Made by a program: the position numbers and the translations under genes. From G963665925 sp963676345 (GTDB lineage Bacteria > Bacillota > Clostridia > Peptostreptococcales > Acidaminobacteraceae): a DNA stretch of 64,000 nucleotides. The notes beneath the pieces were generated by a model. That model ran no database searches. It was not told the origin of the DNA and saw only the letters and a program-made list of their open reading frames with translations. Location of the stretch: positions 496,001 to 560,000 of the forward strand of contig CAXXTS010000005.1 of NCBI GenBank assembly GCA_963676345.2, read 5' to 3'. Each line of letters starts with the position of its first letter. The first letter of the stretch is position 1. Shown here one piece after another: positions 44,119 through 53,054 of this stretch.

Positions 44119-45303
44119 ATGAGATTTACAGAAGTTATACGCTCGGTACTGACCAACTTAAATTCTAATAAATTTCGTGTCTTTTTAACGACATTGGGCA
44201 TTATTGTCGGTGCTGCAACCATTGTGCTGGTTATGGCTATTGGTGAAGGCGGGCAGGTGATGGTTGAAGAACAGTTTTCAATGATTAATGCAGATGTCAT
44301 AAGTGTAATGGGAGATAGACATGGCGCAGAGCAGCCAGATGAAACCATACTGGCCTATCTAGAGGAGAACGCGGAAAATCTAGTTGAAGGCACCCTTGCT
44401 ATATCAGCCGGTGCAACGGCGAGTTTCGGTTCAGAAAGTACCAGTGCATCCGTTATGGGTATTTATCCGGAGTTCTTAGATGTCAATAGTTTTGAAATAG
44501 AATATGGCGATACGATTGATGAATCAGATATGGACAAACGTAAGAAAATTGTATTGCTTGGCAGTGAAATCGCTGAGGCTCTTTTTGAAGATGACCCGAG
44601 TGCAGCACTTGGCGAAGAGATAAAAGTCAATAGCCGCCAATTTGAAGTGGTAGGCATTTTAGAACAGTCTGGTAAAAGTATTGGGTTTTCATCAGCAGAC
44701 GAAGCCATGTTTTTTCCATACGATACGGCACTAAAATACATTGCGGGGAATGAGGCAAGTCCCCAGCTTCAACTTAAGGCTGAAAGTGTTGAGACAACAA
44801 GTGCTTTATATGATGAAGTAGATCTATTACTCAATCAGTATTTTGTAGATGACGGAGGTCATGCGTTTAGAATTCGGGATGCAGGAAGCATGTTAACCTC
44901 CGCGCAGGACACAGCGAATTTGTTGGCGGTTCTTTTAACATCCGTCGCTGCTATTGTCTTAATAGTTGGCGGTATAGGCATCATGAATGTACTTTTTGTA
45001 TCGGTTAAAGAGAGAACCAAAGAGATCGGTGTTCTTAAGGCAATAGGGGCCAAGCGCAATACGATTTTACTCATTTTCCTTGTGGAGTCTGTTGTTATTA
45101 GTGCCCTTGGCGGTATAGTAGGAATTATTGTAGGTTTAGCAGCGATACCACTGGTTGCGATAGGGTCAATTCCAGCAATTGCAACACCAAGTGGCGTATT
45201 GCTTGCAGGTGTGTTTTCTCTTATTACAGGAACCGTGTTTGGTTTTTACCCAGCATTATCAGCATCAAAATTAAGTCCAATAGAAGCGCTGCGTTATGAA
45301 TAA
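44119..45303 (+). CDS. MacB-like ABC transporter permease
   Basis: 394 residues. An N-terminal helix (FRVFLTTLGIIVGAATIVLVMAIGEG) is followed by a MacB_PCD extracytoplasmic domain and three C-terminal helices forming the FtsX region (GIGIMNVLFVSVKERTKEIGVLKAIGAKRNTILLIFLVES is diagnostic). Members export peptides, macrolides or lipoproteins, working mechanically across the membrane. It starts nine bases after the adaptor gene. Confidence 0.92.
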   Translation: MRFTEVIRSVLTNLNSNKFRVFLTTLGIIVGAATIVLVMAIGEGGQVMVEEQFSMINADVISVMGDRHGAEQPDETILAYLEENAENLVEGTLAISAGATASFGSESTSASVMGIYPEFLDVNSFEIEYGDTIDESDMDKRKKIVLLGSEIAEALFEDDPSAALGEEIKVNSRQFEVVGILEQSGKSIGFSSADEAMFFPYDTALKYIAGNEASPQLQLKAESVETTSALYDEVDLLLNQYFVDDGGHAFRIRDAGSMLTSAQDTANLLAVLLTSVAAIVLIVGGIGIMNVLFVSVKERTKEIGVLKAIGAKRNTILLIFLVESVVISALGGIVGIIVGLAAIPLVAIGSIPAIATPSGVLLAGVFSLITGTVFGFYPALSASKLSPIEALRYE

Positions 45304-45317
45304 ATAGGAGTGAGTTT

Positions 45318-45947
45318 ATGAAAAAAGCAAAATATATGTTAAATGCAATGCTTATTACAGCTTTGATTACAGGGTGTTCAACTGGAGAAGCAATTAGCAG
45401 TCAAGCAGATAATTCCAGCGAAGAGACACTTATTGAAACACCGCAGGAGACAGATAATCAAGAACAGGTAGACACTGCAGTTAAAGCGGTGGATAGGGAT
45501 CAACAAAACAGCATGGTTTTTGGAAAAATTGTAACTGTATATGGAAATTATATTGAAGTCGATAAAGCCGATATGCCTGAGCGTTCAGGTGAAAGAATGC
45601 CACAGGAAAGTAATAAAGATAAAGAAGAATCAGCTCAAAGCAACTTAGCTTCCGCTATGGGTGGTGGTGGAATGGAACCTGGGGGTGGAGGTATGCCACC
45701 TGGCGCGGGCATGCGCAGTGGCGCATCTGCAGACAGTTATACTTATTCTGGTGAAATAGTGAGTATTATGATACCGGTTGGATCAGAAATCACATCAATG
45801 AGCGATGAGGCACTTAAACTCTCATATGACAGTTTGAAAAAGGGTATGGTAGTACGCGTACAAATGGATATGGACATGACGCGTGAATTTCAAGAGACAA
45901 CAGAAGAAGAAACATACTATGCAGACAATGTACTTGTAATGGAGTAG
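45318..45947 (+). CDS. Small lipoprotein inside the exporter operon
   Basis: 209 residues. A lipoprotein signal with lipobox LITGC (Cys about 21) is followed by a Ser/Glu/Gln-rich linker, a short domain KIVTVYGNYIEVDKADMPER, a Gly/Met/Pro-rich loop (MGGGGMEPGGGGMPPGAGM) and a C-terminal piece with SIMIPVGSEITSM. The Gly-Met-rich loop could bind metal such as copper, but that is only a guess. No named family is recognised. Its place between permease and ATPase suggests an accessory or substrate-related role. Confidence 0.7.
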   Translation: MKKAKYMLNAMLITALITGCSTGEAISSQADNSSEETLIETPQETDNQEQVDTAVKAVDRDQQNSMVFGKIVTVYGNYIEVDKADMPERSGERMPQESNKDKEESAQSNLASAMGGGGMEPGGGGMPPGAGMRSGASADSYTYSGEIVSIMIPVGSEITSMSDEALKLSYDSLKKGMVVRVQMDMDMTREFQETTEEETYYADNVLVME

Positions 45948-45956
45948 GGGGACGTT

Positions 45957-46661
45957 ATGTCAAAAGCACTAATACAAATGAAGAACATTACAAAATCCTA
46001 TTATATGGGCACAAATGAGCTGCAGGTTTTAAAAGGAATTGACCTGACAATAGACAAAGGAGAGTATGTTGCTATTTTGGGGCCTTCCGGTTCGGGTAAA
46101 TCAACTCTCATGAATATCATTGGCTGCATTGATTTAAAAACAGAAGGACAATATGTTCTCAGTGAGCAAGATATTGAAGCTTTAGGGGAAGACCAACTCG
46201 CTGAAATTCGAAATAAGGAAATTGGGTTTGTTTTTCAAAAGTTCAATTTAATTGGACGCTATGACGCAACCTATAATGTTCAAATGCCACTTTTATTAAA
46301 GGGTGAGACTTATGTTGAAAGTAGAAAACACGCTCAGGGATATCTCGAAAAAGTCGGGCTGGGGGACAGAATGGGGCATAAGCCCATAGAATTGTCAGGA
46401 GGCCAGCAACAAAGGGTTGCCATAGCAAGATCCCTAGTATGTGAACCCAACATTGTTTTGGGCGATGAACCCACGGGGAATTTAGATACAGCATCTGGTG
46501 AAGAAGTAATGAAGATATTTAGAGCCTTGCATGATGAAGGTAGAACGGTTATTTTGATTACACATGATCAGGAAGTTGCCGATGAAGCAGATCGAATCAT
46601 CCATATTCGAGATGGCTTGATCGAAAAAGATGAAATGACACAGAGACGTCGCGCAATATAG
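45957..46661 (+). CDS. ABC transporter ATP-binding protein, MacB/LolD type
   Basis: 234 residues. Walker A GPSGSGKST (about 42-50), Q-loop FVFQKFNLI, signature LSGGQQQRVAIARSL, Walker B NIVLGDEPTGNLD and H-loop LITHD are all intact. It powers the permease encoded two genes upstream. The ATG at 45957 follows GGAGTAGGGGGACG. It is the last gene of the operon; the next gene, a tRNA, is on the other strand. Confidence 0.94.
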   Translation: MSKALIQMKNITKSYYMGTNELQVLKGIDLTIDKGEYVAILGPSGSGKSTLMNIIGCIDLKTEGQYVLSEQDIEALGEDQLAEIRNKEIGFVFQKFNLIGRYDATYNVQMPLLLKGETYVESRKHAQGYLEKVGLGDRMGHKPIELSGGQQQRVAIARSLVCEPNIVLGDEPTGNLDTASGEEVMKIFRALHDEGRTVILITHDQEVADEADRIIHIRDGLIEKDEMTQRRRAI

Positions 46662-46717
46662 GTCAAAAAAATAGAAGACCGCAGCCCTTGAGCGTATCAA
46701 GAACCACGGTTCTGTAT

Positions 46718-46803
46718 TGGTGCGAAAGGCGGGATTTGAACCCGCACGACCTGTCGGTCACTGCCCCCTCAAGACAGCGTGTCTGCCGTTCCACCACTCT
46801 CGC
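46718..46803 (-). tRNA. tRNA-Leu (anticodon GAG), copy 2
   Basis: Identical to 34144-34229 over all 86 bases but on the minus strand. CCA is encoded. The gene points toward the exporter operon; the gap of about 55 bases holds a weak stem followed, on the minus strand, by TATTTTTTT, which could end both transcripts. Confidence 0.96.
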
Positions 46804-46837
46804 GAATATTGTCGATTTTTCTGTAAACGACTATTAT

Positions 46838-46866
46838 ATAGTAATCAAAAGAGCAGAAAGTGTCAA
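46838..46866 (-). promoter_or_regulatory. Promoter of tRNA-Leu copy 2
   Basis: On the minus strand TTGACA (46861-46866), 17 bases, TACTAT (46838-46843). Confidence 0.75.
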
Positions 46867-46977
46867 TAGGAAATCGTTATTTTAGCTTGTTTTTTTTCGC
46901 GTACAATAAGTTACAAACCAGCTAAAAACAAATTCTTATAACATGCTTTGTGATATGATAGATTCAGGAGGTGTCAT

Positions 46978-47817
46978 ATGAGAGTTTCGCTCGTTCAAAT
47001 GACTGCTGTCAGAAATGATAAGCAAGCAAATCTGGATAAGATGGAGCAATTTATTGAAAAAGCTGCTCACGATAATGCATCCATTATATGCTTCCCGGAA
47101 ATGTCTATTACAGGATATGTTCGAAAGATGCCTTATGATGTTGCAGAGTCTGTGAAAGGTCCTTCTGTTAAACGCCTATCTAACTTGGCAATTAAACATG
47201 GCATTACAGTTTTAGCCGGTATGGCAGAAAAATCAGATGATTCATTCTACATATCTCATGTAACCCTGCACCCAGACGGAATGGTCGAGGTTTATCGCAA
47301 AACGCATTTAGGTGCACGTGAGAAGAAAGTGTTTTCGCAAGGAGAGCATATTCCTATTTTTAATACCCACCACGAAGGGAAAAGGGTCAAGTTCGGTGTA
47401 GGCATTTGTTATGATCTACATTATCCTGAACTGGTAACATCCATTGCCGTACAGGGTGCCCGTGTCATATTTGCACCCCACGCAGCACCAATCGGTGGAG
47501 AAAGACGGTTACATATCTGGGAAAAGTATTTGCCGGCTCGTGCATATGACAATGGGGTTTATGTATTGTCGTGCAATCTTGTTGGACATGATGGCAAGAA
47601 ACATTTTGGCGGTGGCATTGGTGTTTGGAATCCAAGGGGAGAGAATATTCTGCGCTGTGATGATGAAAATGAGCTGATGCTGATGCTTGATTTAGATATG
47701 AATGTTTTTGATAAGAAATATGGTATGGATAAGACCGCAGGTTTTTTAGAAGACCGAAGAGTGAAATTATATCTAGACTCTGCGGGATTCAAACTTCAAG
47801 GGGATCAGATCGGGTAG
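46978..47817 (+). CDS. Carbon-nitrogen hydrolase (nitrilase superfamily) amidase
   Basis: 279 residues. The Glu-Lys-Cys triad is seen in IICFPEMSITGY (about 41), YRKTHLG (about 113) and GVGICYDLHYPEL (about 148). These cytosolic enzymes cleave amide bonds in small molecules such as carbamoylputrescine or omega-amides; the substrate cannot be read here. The ATG follows CAGGAGGTGTC. It is a single gene. Confidence 0.92.
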   Translation: MRVSLVQMTAVRNDKQANLDKMEQFIEKAAHDNASIICFPEMSITGYVRKMPYDVAESVKGPSVKRLSNLAIKHGITVLAGMAEKSDDSFYISHVTLHPDGMVEVYRKTHLGAREKKVFSQGEHIPIFNTHHEGKRVKFGVGICYDLHYPELVTSIAVQGARVIFAPHAAPIGGERRLHIWEKYLPARAYDNGVYVLSCNLVGHDGKKHFGGGIGVWNPRGENILRCDDENELMLMLDLDMNVFDKKYGMDKTAGFLEDRRVKLYLDSAGFKLQGDQIG

Positions 47818-47924
47818 TCCATTCAGGAATGATACAATAGTTTGAACCCGAATCTTTTCATACGGCTTCGTATCGAAGGGCGTTTTAAGAAAATAAGATG
47901 AAGCAACACAATACTTAAACACAG

Positions 47925-47970
47925 AACAGGTACTGAACCGATTTGTTTCGCGGGCGTACCTGTTTTTTTC
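47925..47970 (+). terminator. Intrinsic terminator after the amidase gene
   Basis: AACAGGTAC pairs with GTACCTGTT and is followed by more T. It lies 107 bases past the stop codon, so a short untranslated or small RNA could precede it. Confidence 0.82.
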
Positions 47971-48298
47971 TATATATAAGCTTTATATAAAGGATATAAA
48001 GACAAGTTTTAAATGTGAATGAAAAGAGGTAATTGTAAGACTTTTAGCGGTCTATGTATTACAAAATTGACGTAAAAATTAACTTGTACGAGGTTACGAA
48101 TATGACACAAAGTAGGGTTAAGATATTTTAACAACTTGTTGTATACAATATACCTTCTTTTGTCGAACAATTTGTAAACCTCTGTAGCCTAAGCGACAAG
48201 GTCTATACATAGGTATTTCAAAAATTATTTTAGACATATAATAATAATTGTAGGTCCTCATATCATTTATCTGAAAACTACAACATTATGCAAAAGTA

Positions 48299-48328
48299 TT
48301 GTGATTAACGTTTTCCTGTTGCTATAAT
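48299..48328 (+). promoter_or_regulatory. Candidate promoter of the AbgT gene
   Basis: TTGTGA, 18 bases, TATAAT, some 88 bases before the ATG. Confidence 0.55.
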
Positions 48329-48415
48329 GAGCTCCGAAAGCAAGGTCGGTGAAATTTTAACGCTGAATACTTGTTAAATACACTTAAAAAATGTGTAAAT
48401 TGAAAGGGGTATCAT

Positions 48416-49981
48416 ATGTCAGTAGCAAATAGCGCTGGAGCAAGTCAGAAGAAGAGTGGCTTGTTCAACAAATTCCTGGATGGTATTGAGCGTGTGGGTA
48501 ATGCACTGCCGCATCCAGTAACACTATTTATGATTTTCTGTGCAGCAATCGTTCTAATTTCTGAACTCACTGCACGAGCGGGGGTAGCTGTCGAGTTCAC
48601 AATGATCGATAGAAAGACACTTGAAACAAGCGTTCAAAACATTGAGGCAATCTCTCTAATGAATGCAGAAGGCCTTCGTTATATGTTCACATCTGCAGTT
48701 AAAAACTTTACAGGCTTTGCACCGCTGGGAACAGTACTGGTTGCAATGCTTGGTGTTGGTGTTGCAGAAGGAACGGGTTTTATTGGCGCACTGCTTAGAA
48801 AAGTTGTTATGAGTACACCAAAGCAACTGATTACAGTTGTGGTTGTATTCCTGGGTATTATGTCAAATATCGCATCAGATGCTGGATATGTTGTTCTTGT
48901 TCCGCTAGGCGCAATTATTTTCCTTAATTTTGGACGACATCCTCTGGCTGGTCTGGCAGCGGCATTTGCAGGTGTATCAGGTGGTTTCTCTGCAAACCTT
49001 CTTATTGGTACAGTGGATCCACTGCTTGGCGGTATTTCAACAGAGGCTGCAAAAATTATTGATCCAAACTATGCGGTTCCAGCAACAGCAAACTACTTCT
49101 TTATGATTGCATCTACATTCCTAATTTCCCTAATTGGTTGGTTTGTAGTTGAGAAAATTGTTGAGCCAAGACTGGGTGAGTACAAGGGTGCTAAAGAAGT
49201 ACGTCTTGATGTTCAGTCTAAAGAAGAAAAGCGCGGTCTACTCTTTGCAGGTCTTTCAACATTTGCCTTTGTAGCAATCATGCTGCTTCTAATTTTACCT
49301 GAAAATGCAGTGCTAAGAGATCCAGCTAATGGTGAAATTCTAGGCCACTCGCCATTTATCAGCTCAATTGTAGCTATTATTATGCTCTTCTTCCTAGTGC
49401 CGGGTATCGCTTATGGTCTAGGTGCCGGTACAATCAAGTCAGATAAAGACGTTGTTGCTTCTATGTCAAAGGCAATGAGCACAATGGGTGGCTACCTAGT
49501 ACTGGCTTTCGTTGCAGCACAGTTTATCAAGTACTTCAGCTATACAAATCTGGGTATTATTCTTGCAGCAAAAGGTGCAGAATTCTTACAGTCTATTAAC
49601 TTCACAGGATTCCCACTCATTCTTGCGTTTATTGTAATCTCAGCTTTTATTAACCTGTTTATCGGCTCTGCATCAGCTAAGTGGGCTATTATGGCTCCAG
49701 TATTCGTACCTATGCTAATGCAAATGGGCTTCACACCTGAATTCACACAGGTAGCTTACAGAATTGGTGATTCTACTACAAACATTATTTCACCACTTAT
49801 GTCATACTTTGCAGTGATCGTTGCATTTGCACAAGCATATGATGAAGAAGCTGGTATTGGTACGCTGATTGCGACAATGATGCCATTCTCAATGCTATTC
49901 CTGCTAGGTTGGACTGTACTACTAGGTATCTGGTTTATACTTGGACTTCCAATCGGACCAGGTATTGGTATTTACATGTAA
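48416..49981 (+). CDS. AbgT-family transporter
   Basis: 521 residues, the usual length, with about 11-12 membrane helices. The start FLDGIERVGNALPHPVTLFMIF and later SDAGYVVLVPLGA, VSGGFSANLLIGTVDPLL and GSASAKWAIMAPVFVPMLMQMG are AbgT signatures. The family imports p-aminobenzoyl-glutamate in E. coli, and other members export sulfonamides. No abgA/abgB peptidase genes are adjacent, although a nitrilase-type amidase lies upstream. Single gene with its own promoter and terminator. Confidence 0.93.
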   Translation: MSVANSAGASQKKSGLFNKFLDGIERVGNALPHPVTLFMIFCAAIVLISELTARAGVAVEFTMIDRKTLETSVQNIEAISLMNAEGLRYMFTSAVKNFTGFAPLGTVLVAMLGVGVAEGTGFIGALLRKVVMSTPKQLITVVVVFLGIMSNIASDAGYVVLVPLGAIIFLNFGRHPLAGLAAAFAGVSGGFSANLLIGTVDPLLGGISTEAAKIIDPNYAVPATANYFFMIASTFLISLIGWFVVEKIVEPRLGEYKGAKEVRLDVQSKEEKRGLLFAGLSTFAFVAIMLLLILPENAVLRDPANGEILGHSPFISSIVAIIMLFFLVPGIAYGLGAGTIKSDKDVVASMSKAMSTMGGYLVLAFVAAQFIKYFSYTNLGIILAAKGAEFLQSINFTGFPLILAFIVISAFINLFIGSASAKWAIMAPVFVPMLMQMGFTPEFTQVAYRIGDSTTNIISPLMSYFAVIVAFAQAYDEEAGIGTLIATMMPFSMLFLLGWTVLLGIWFILGLPIGPGIGIYM

Positions 49982-50010
49982 GTAGAAGCAGTACAATATT
50001 CAATAATACA

Positions 50011-50061
50011 AAGGGTCAGACTTTGAAGCACATTTGTGCATCTTAGTCGGACCCTTTTTTT
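50011..50061. terminator. Terminator shared by the AbgT and YbjQ genes
   Basis: AAGGGTCAGACT pairs with AGTCGGACCCTT, with GCAC/GTGC pairing inside, followed by T on the plus strand. It lies between convergent genes. Confidence 0.85.
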
Positions 50062-50081
50062 ATTCTAATATGAAATTTGTC

Positions 50082-50396
50082 CTACTTGAGCTTAACAGCG
50101 GTCCCGTACGCAAGTATTTCAGCGGCACCACTCATAATAGAAGAAGTTGAGATGCGCATGCCGATTATGGCATCTGCACCCCGGTCCCTTGCATCGGCAA
50201 TCATTCTTTCAATGGCCACCCTCCGTGCGTCCTGAAGCATGTCTGAATATGTTTTGAGCTCTCCACCAATTATTTGCTTAAAAGCGGCAGTAATATCTTT
50301 ACCAATATGCTTTGACTGAATCGTGCTGCCTTGTACCAGACCTATAACTTCACCAATTTCGCGACCAAAGACTGTGTCAGTAGTGACTATAAGCAT
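50082..50396 (-). CDS. YbjQ/UPF0145 family protein
   Basis: 104 residues. The full family pattern is present: MLIVTTDTVFGREIGEVIGLVQGSTIQ at the start, then YSDMLQDARRVAIERMIADARDRGADAIIGMRIST, and ending AEILAYGTAVKL. These form small pentamer-like rings in the cytosol; the function is unknown, with possible metal or lipid links. The ATG at 50394-50396 follows GGAGGT by four bases; the longer frame to 50483 is not needed. Confidence 0.93.
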   Translation of the reverse strand: MLIVTTDTVFGREIGEVIGLVQGSTIQSKHIGKDITAAFKQIIGGELKTYSDMLQDARRVAIERMIADARDRGADAIIGMRISTSSIMSGAAEILAYGTAVKLK

Positions 50397-50555
50397 TTTG
50401 ACCTCCAGTGTTATGTAGTTATAAACTATTGGGTATATGTAAGATGTATACCCAGTGTAAAGTATTCTATATAAAATTTCCAATAAATTTGTCTTTTACC
50501 CCAGTTTTTTAGGATGGGCAGACGAATACTATAGTAAAACCGGTTGAAAGGCGTG

Positions 50556-50792
50556 ATGAAAGTGAACCTCACTTGTGCCAGATGTGGAAACTTTAAAAGA
50601 AATCAGGAAGGCAAGTTTTGCCAAGTGTGTGAAGAAAAAAATCGTGATGACGTCAGGAAAATTCAAGATTATTTAATGGCGCATCCAGGTGCATCGCTAG
50701 CGGATGTTTCTCTTGATACGGGTATACCAATGCGCGTTCTAAATGTACTGGTTGAAGAAAGGATTATTGAACTCAGTACAATGAAGGAATAG
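50556..50792 (+). CDS. Small zinc-ribbon and helix-turn-helix protein, YvyF-like
   Basis: About 78 residues. CARCGNF and CQVCEEKN form a four-Cys zinc ribbon; the rest (VRKIQDYLMAHPGASLADVSLDTGIPMRVLNVLVEERII) looks like a helix-turn-helix. The layout matches the YvyF/TIGR03826 proteins found near flagellar genes of Firmicutes. The start is uncertain among TTG 50544, GTG 50553 and ATG 50556; the last fits AAAGG upstream. sigI starts 20 bases later, so the two may be co-transcribed. Confidence 0.65.
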   Translation: MKVNLTCARCGNFKRNQEGKFCQVCEEKNRDDVRKIQDYLMAHPGASLADVSLDTGIPMRVLNVLVEERIIELSTMKE

Positions 50793-50812
50793 ACGTATCT
50801 GGAGGTAGGCCG

Positions 50813-51505
50813 ATGACGCTTGAAGAACGTATCACAAATGCAAGGCTTAGTCCTGAAGAAATGGAAAAGCTACTCAAGGATTACACCCCATTTATTAAAG
50901 CGACCCTTTCCAAAACACTTAAAAAATATATTACGACAGAAGACGAGTCACTTACAACTGGCATGATGGGATTTCATGAAGCGGTTATGAAATATAACCC
51001 TGATAAGGGTGGCTTTCTTAATTATGCGCAAATTATTATTCGAAACCGCATTATTGATGATTTGCGTGTGGAAAAGAATCAAACTAAACATATTGATCTG
51101 GGTTTACAGACGGATGACTATGAAAGTACCATTACCCGAATTCAAGATGATTCTGCAGTGCGTGATTTTGAAAATAGAAGGATTGAAGACCGACGAAAAG
51201 ATGACATGACCATATATATGGAAGTTCTAAAGTCTTGGGGACTCACTATGCAAGACTTGGTGGCTGCATCACCAAAGAAAAAGGCGCTGCTTGATATATA
51301 TCAAAAGATAGGAAGAAGTATTGCGGAAGATGAGAACCTGCTTAGTGAATTGCGCAGAACCAGACGTCTTCCTATGCAATTTTTAATAGAAGCGTTTAAC
51401 ACTGATAAGAAACGGCTGGAAAGAGGGCGGAAATACATTATTGCAGTTGCGGAACTATGGGCAGGAGATTTTGAAACACTCAAGGCGTATGTTGAGGGGA
51501 GGTGA
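50813..51505 (+). CDS. sigI: RNA polymerase sigma factor SigI
   Basis: 230 residues. Region 2 resembles sigma-70 (YTPFIKATLSKTLKKYITTEDESLTTGMMGFHEAVMKYNPDKGGFLNYAQIIIRNRIIDDLR), and the C-terminal part has the SigI-specific domain (IYMEVLKSWGLTMQDLVAASPKKKALLDIY; RLERGRKYIIAVAELW). SigI factors respond to heat, or to polysaccharides in cellulolytic clostridia. The start is ATG with GGAGGTAGGCCG. The anti-sigma gene follows with overlap or within a few bases, the usual sigI-rsgI pair. Confidence 0.9.
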   Translation: MTLEERITNARLSPEEMEKLLKDYTPFIKATLSKTLKKYITTEDESLTTGMMGFHEAVMKYNPDKGGFLNYAQIIIRNRIIDDLRVEKNQTKHIDLGLQTDDYESTITRIQDDSAVRDFENRRIEDRRKDDMTIYMEVLKSWGLTMQDLVAASPKKKALLDIYQKIGRSIAEDENLLSELRRTRRLPMQFLIEAFNTDKKRLERGRKYIIAVAELWAGDFETLKAYVEGR

Positions 51506-51510
51506 GTTGG

Positions 51511-52476
51511 ATGAATGGCTTAATTATGGAAATTGGACCGAGTTATGCAGTGGTTATGACACAAGATGGTGGATTCGAAAAGTGGGAAATGGATACTGAA
51601 GCACTGATTATTGGGCAAGAAGTTGAAAAGCCGAAATCCAAGTCACCAGTTGTGCACTTACGTCCGTTTAGATATATGGGCAAAAAGCGTGTATTGCAGG
51701 TTGCCGCAAGTCTGATGATCGCGTTTATGCTGAGTGGTACAGGCGCGTGGGCGTATTATACACCTTATGGCTATATAAATATTGATATTAACCCGAGTGT
51801 CGAGCTGACATATAATCGGTTTGAACGTGTTATAGATATGAAATCTTTAAATACAGATGGTGCCATTGTACTGGATGATGTCAGCGGCATAAAGAATAAG
51901 TCTATAAGTGAAGCAATCGAGCAGGTTGTTTTAAACTCAGACGCAAAAGGCTATATGACAAAGGACGAAAATCTTGTGCTGGTTACAGTGACACCAATAA
52001 GTGATAGTGGCGATGATGTAAGTACACAACTAAAGGCAGTTGAAACTTGGGCCCAGGCTGAAGCAGTTACGCTAGAAAACAGAGAGAGTGACTTAGATAA
52101 TTATGAAGCAGCTTCAAAAGATGGCGTTTCGCCGGGAAAAAAACTCCTTGTTGAAGAGGCAAAGCGTATTTTAAGAGAGCAGGATGCGTCATCAGTTGAA
52201 ACAGCGCCTTCAGATGAGAGTCCACTTGACCTTGATGAAAAATCGAACTTAGGGCAAATTATGAAAATAATCAGATCCAAAGAATCAAGCGGGGAAAGTA
52301 GAAAACCTGAAAAAGAACCCGATGAAAAGAAACCTGATAAAACACCACCTGGACAAGAAAAGAAAAGAGGATCAGACAGTCTAACAGATGGGAATGACAA
52401 TAATAATAACAATAATAATTCAAATTCTGCATCTGATAGTAAGGACAACTCAAAAGGGGGTAAAAAGGATAAGTAG
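51511..52476 (+). CDS. rsgI: RsgI-type membrane anti-sigma-I factor
   Basis: About 321 residues. The cytosolic N-terminal RsgI domain (GLIMEIGPSYAVVMTQDGGFEKW) binds SigI. One helix (VAASLMIAFMLSGTGAWAYY, about 68-87) is followed by the outer domain YINIDINPSVELTYNRFERVIDM. The last 120 residues are disordered, highly charged and end in an Asn run coded by repeated AAT/AAC. No carbohydrate-binding or CAP module is attached, unlike cellulosome-linked RsgI. GTG 51502 overlaps the sigI stop, but ATG 51511 lies seven bases after GGGGAGGTGA and is preferred. Confidence 0.88.
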   Translation: MNGLIMEIGPSYAVVMTQDGGFEKWEMDTEALIIGQEVEKPKSKSPVVHLRPFRYMGKKRVLQVAASLMIAFMLSGTGAWAYYTPYGYINIDINPSVELTYNRFERVIDMKSLNTDGAIVLDDVSGIKNKSISEAIEQVVLNSDAKGYMTKDENLVLVTVTPISDSGDDVSTQLKAVETWAQAEAVTLENRESDLDNYEAASKDGVSPGKKLLVEEAKRILREQDASSVETAPSDESPLDLDEKSNLGQIMKIIRSKESSGESRKPEKEPDEKKPDKTPPGQEKKRGSDSLTDGNDNNNNNNNSNSASDSKDNSKGGKKDK

Positions 52477-52537
52477 GGCGTATTTAATGGGTATAAGGGA
52501 TACTTGGATGTGTTTTAAATATTAGTAGGAACTTGGG

Positions 52538-52824
52538 ATGAAAAATTACTAAGCATATTTGCAATTGGACTACTGATTTTATCAGGCGCGGTTTCGAGTT
52601 TTGCACAGAGCTATGATTTAAGAGAAAACTTATTAGCCGCGAAACCGACATCTAGCGAAAAATCAGATCGAAATAAGCCGAGTAAGTCAGAGAAAACGAA
52701 TGACCGTGACGAAGATGAATCGGAAGATGAAGACGAAGCGGATGCAGTAGATGAAACAGAAGAAGATAAAGCAACCATTACTAAAGACGACACCGTTATT
52801 GAGATATGGATTGGATCAGTTTGA
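52538..52824 (+). pseudogene. Small exported acidic protein, frameshifted near its start
   Basis: The frame from 52546 to TGA 52822-52824 encodes LLSIFAIGLLILSGAVSSFA, a signal peptide, then about 70 acidic, Lys/Glu/Asp-rich residues, but has no start codon. ATG 52538-52540 with AGGA upstream reads M-K-N-Y-stop. One extra A in the run of five after this ATG would give M-K-K-L-L-S and join both parts. So either a one-base deletion has inactivated the gene or the base count in the run is wrong. It follows rsgI by about 60 bases and could have been part of its response. The C-terminus is ITKDDTVIEIWIGSV. Confidence 0.6.
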
Positions 52825-52859
52825 TTGAAAATATAAAGAAATATAGGGTTAAATCTTTA

Positions 52860-52899
52860 GAAGTGCGGTTGTATAGTCATATAACTGCACTTCTTTTTT
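52860..52899 (+). terminator. Intrinsic terminator of the sigI region
   Basis: GAAGTGCGGTTGTAT pairs imperfectly with ATAACTGCACTTC, then TTTTTT. The sequence from here to 53050 holds nothing that I recognise. Confidence 0.85.
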
Positions 52900-53054
52900 A
52901 TTAATCTGTAGGCTTTCGATGAAGCGGGACACGTCGAAGGTGGCGGATTGTATCTGTATATGTAAAAATAAGCAATTTGTGTAAGTATCCCTATGTTTGT
53001 GTATATATGAAGCTGGAAAAAGCCTTATAAGTGAATTCAAATCAAGACTGGATA

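Larger units (their letters stand above)
47818..48415. other. Long non-coding stretch before the AbgT gene
   Basis: About 600 bases with no convincing gene. It holds a short ATACG/CGTAT hairpin near 47861, the terminator at 47925-47970, AT-rich sequence to 48290, and a promoter at 48299-48328. A leader RNA or small RNA is possible; I recognise no known riboswitch consensus. Confidence 0.4.
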
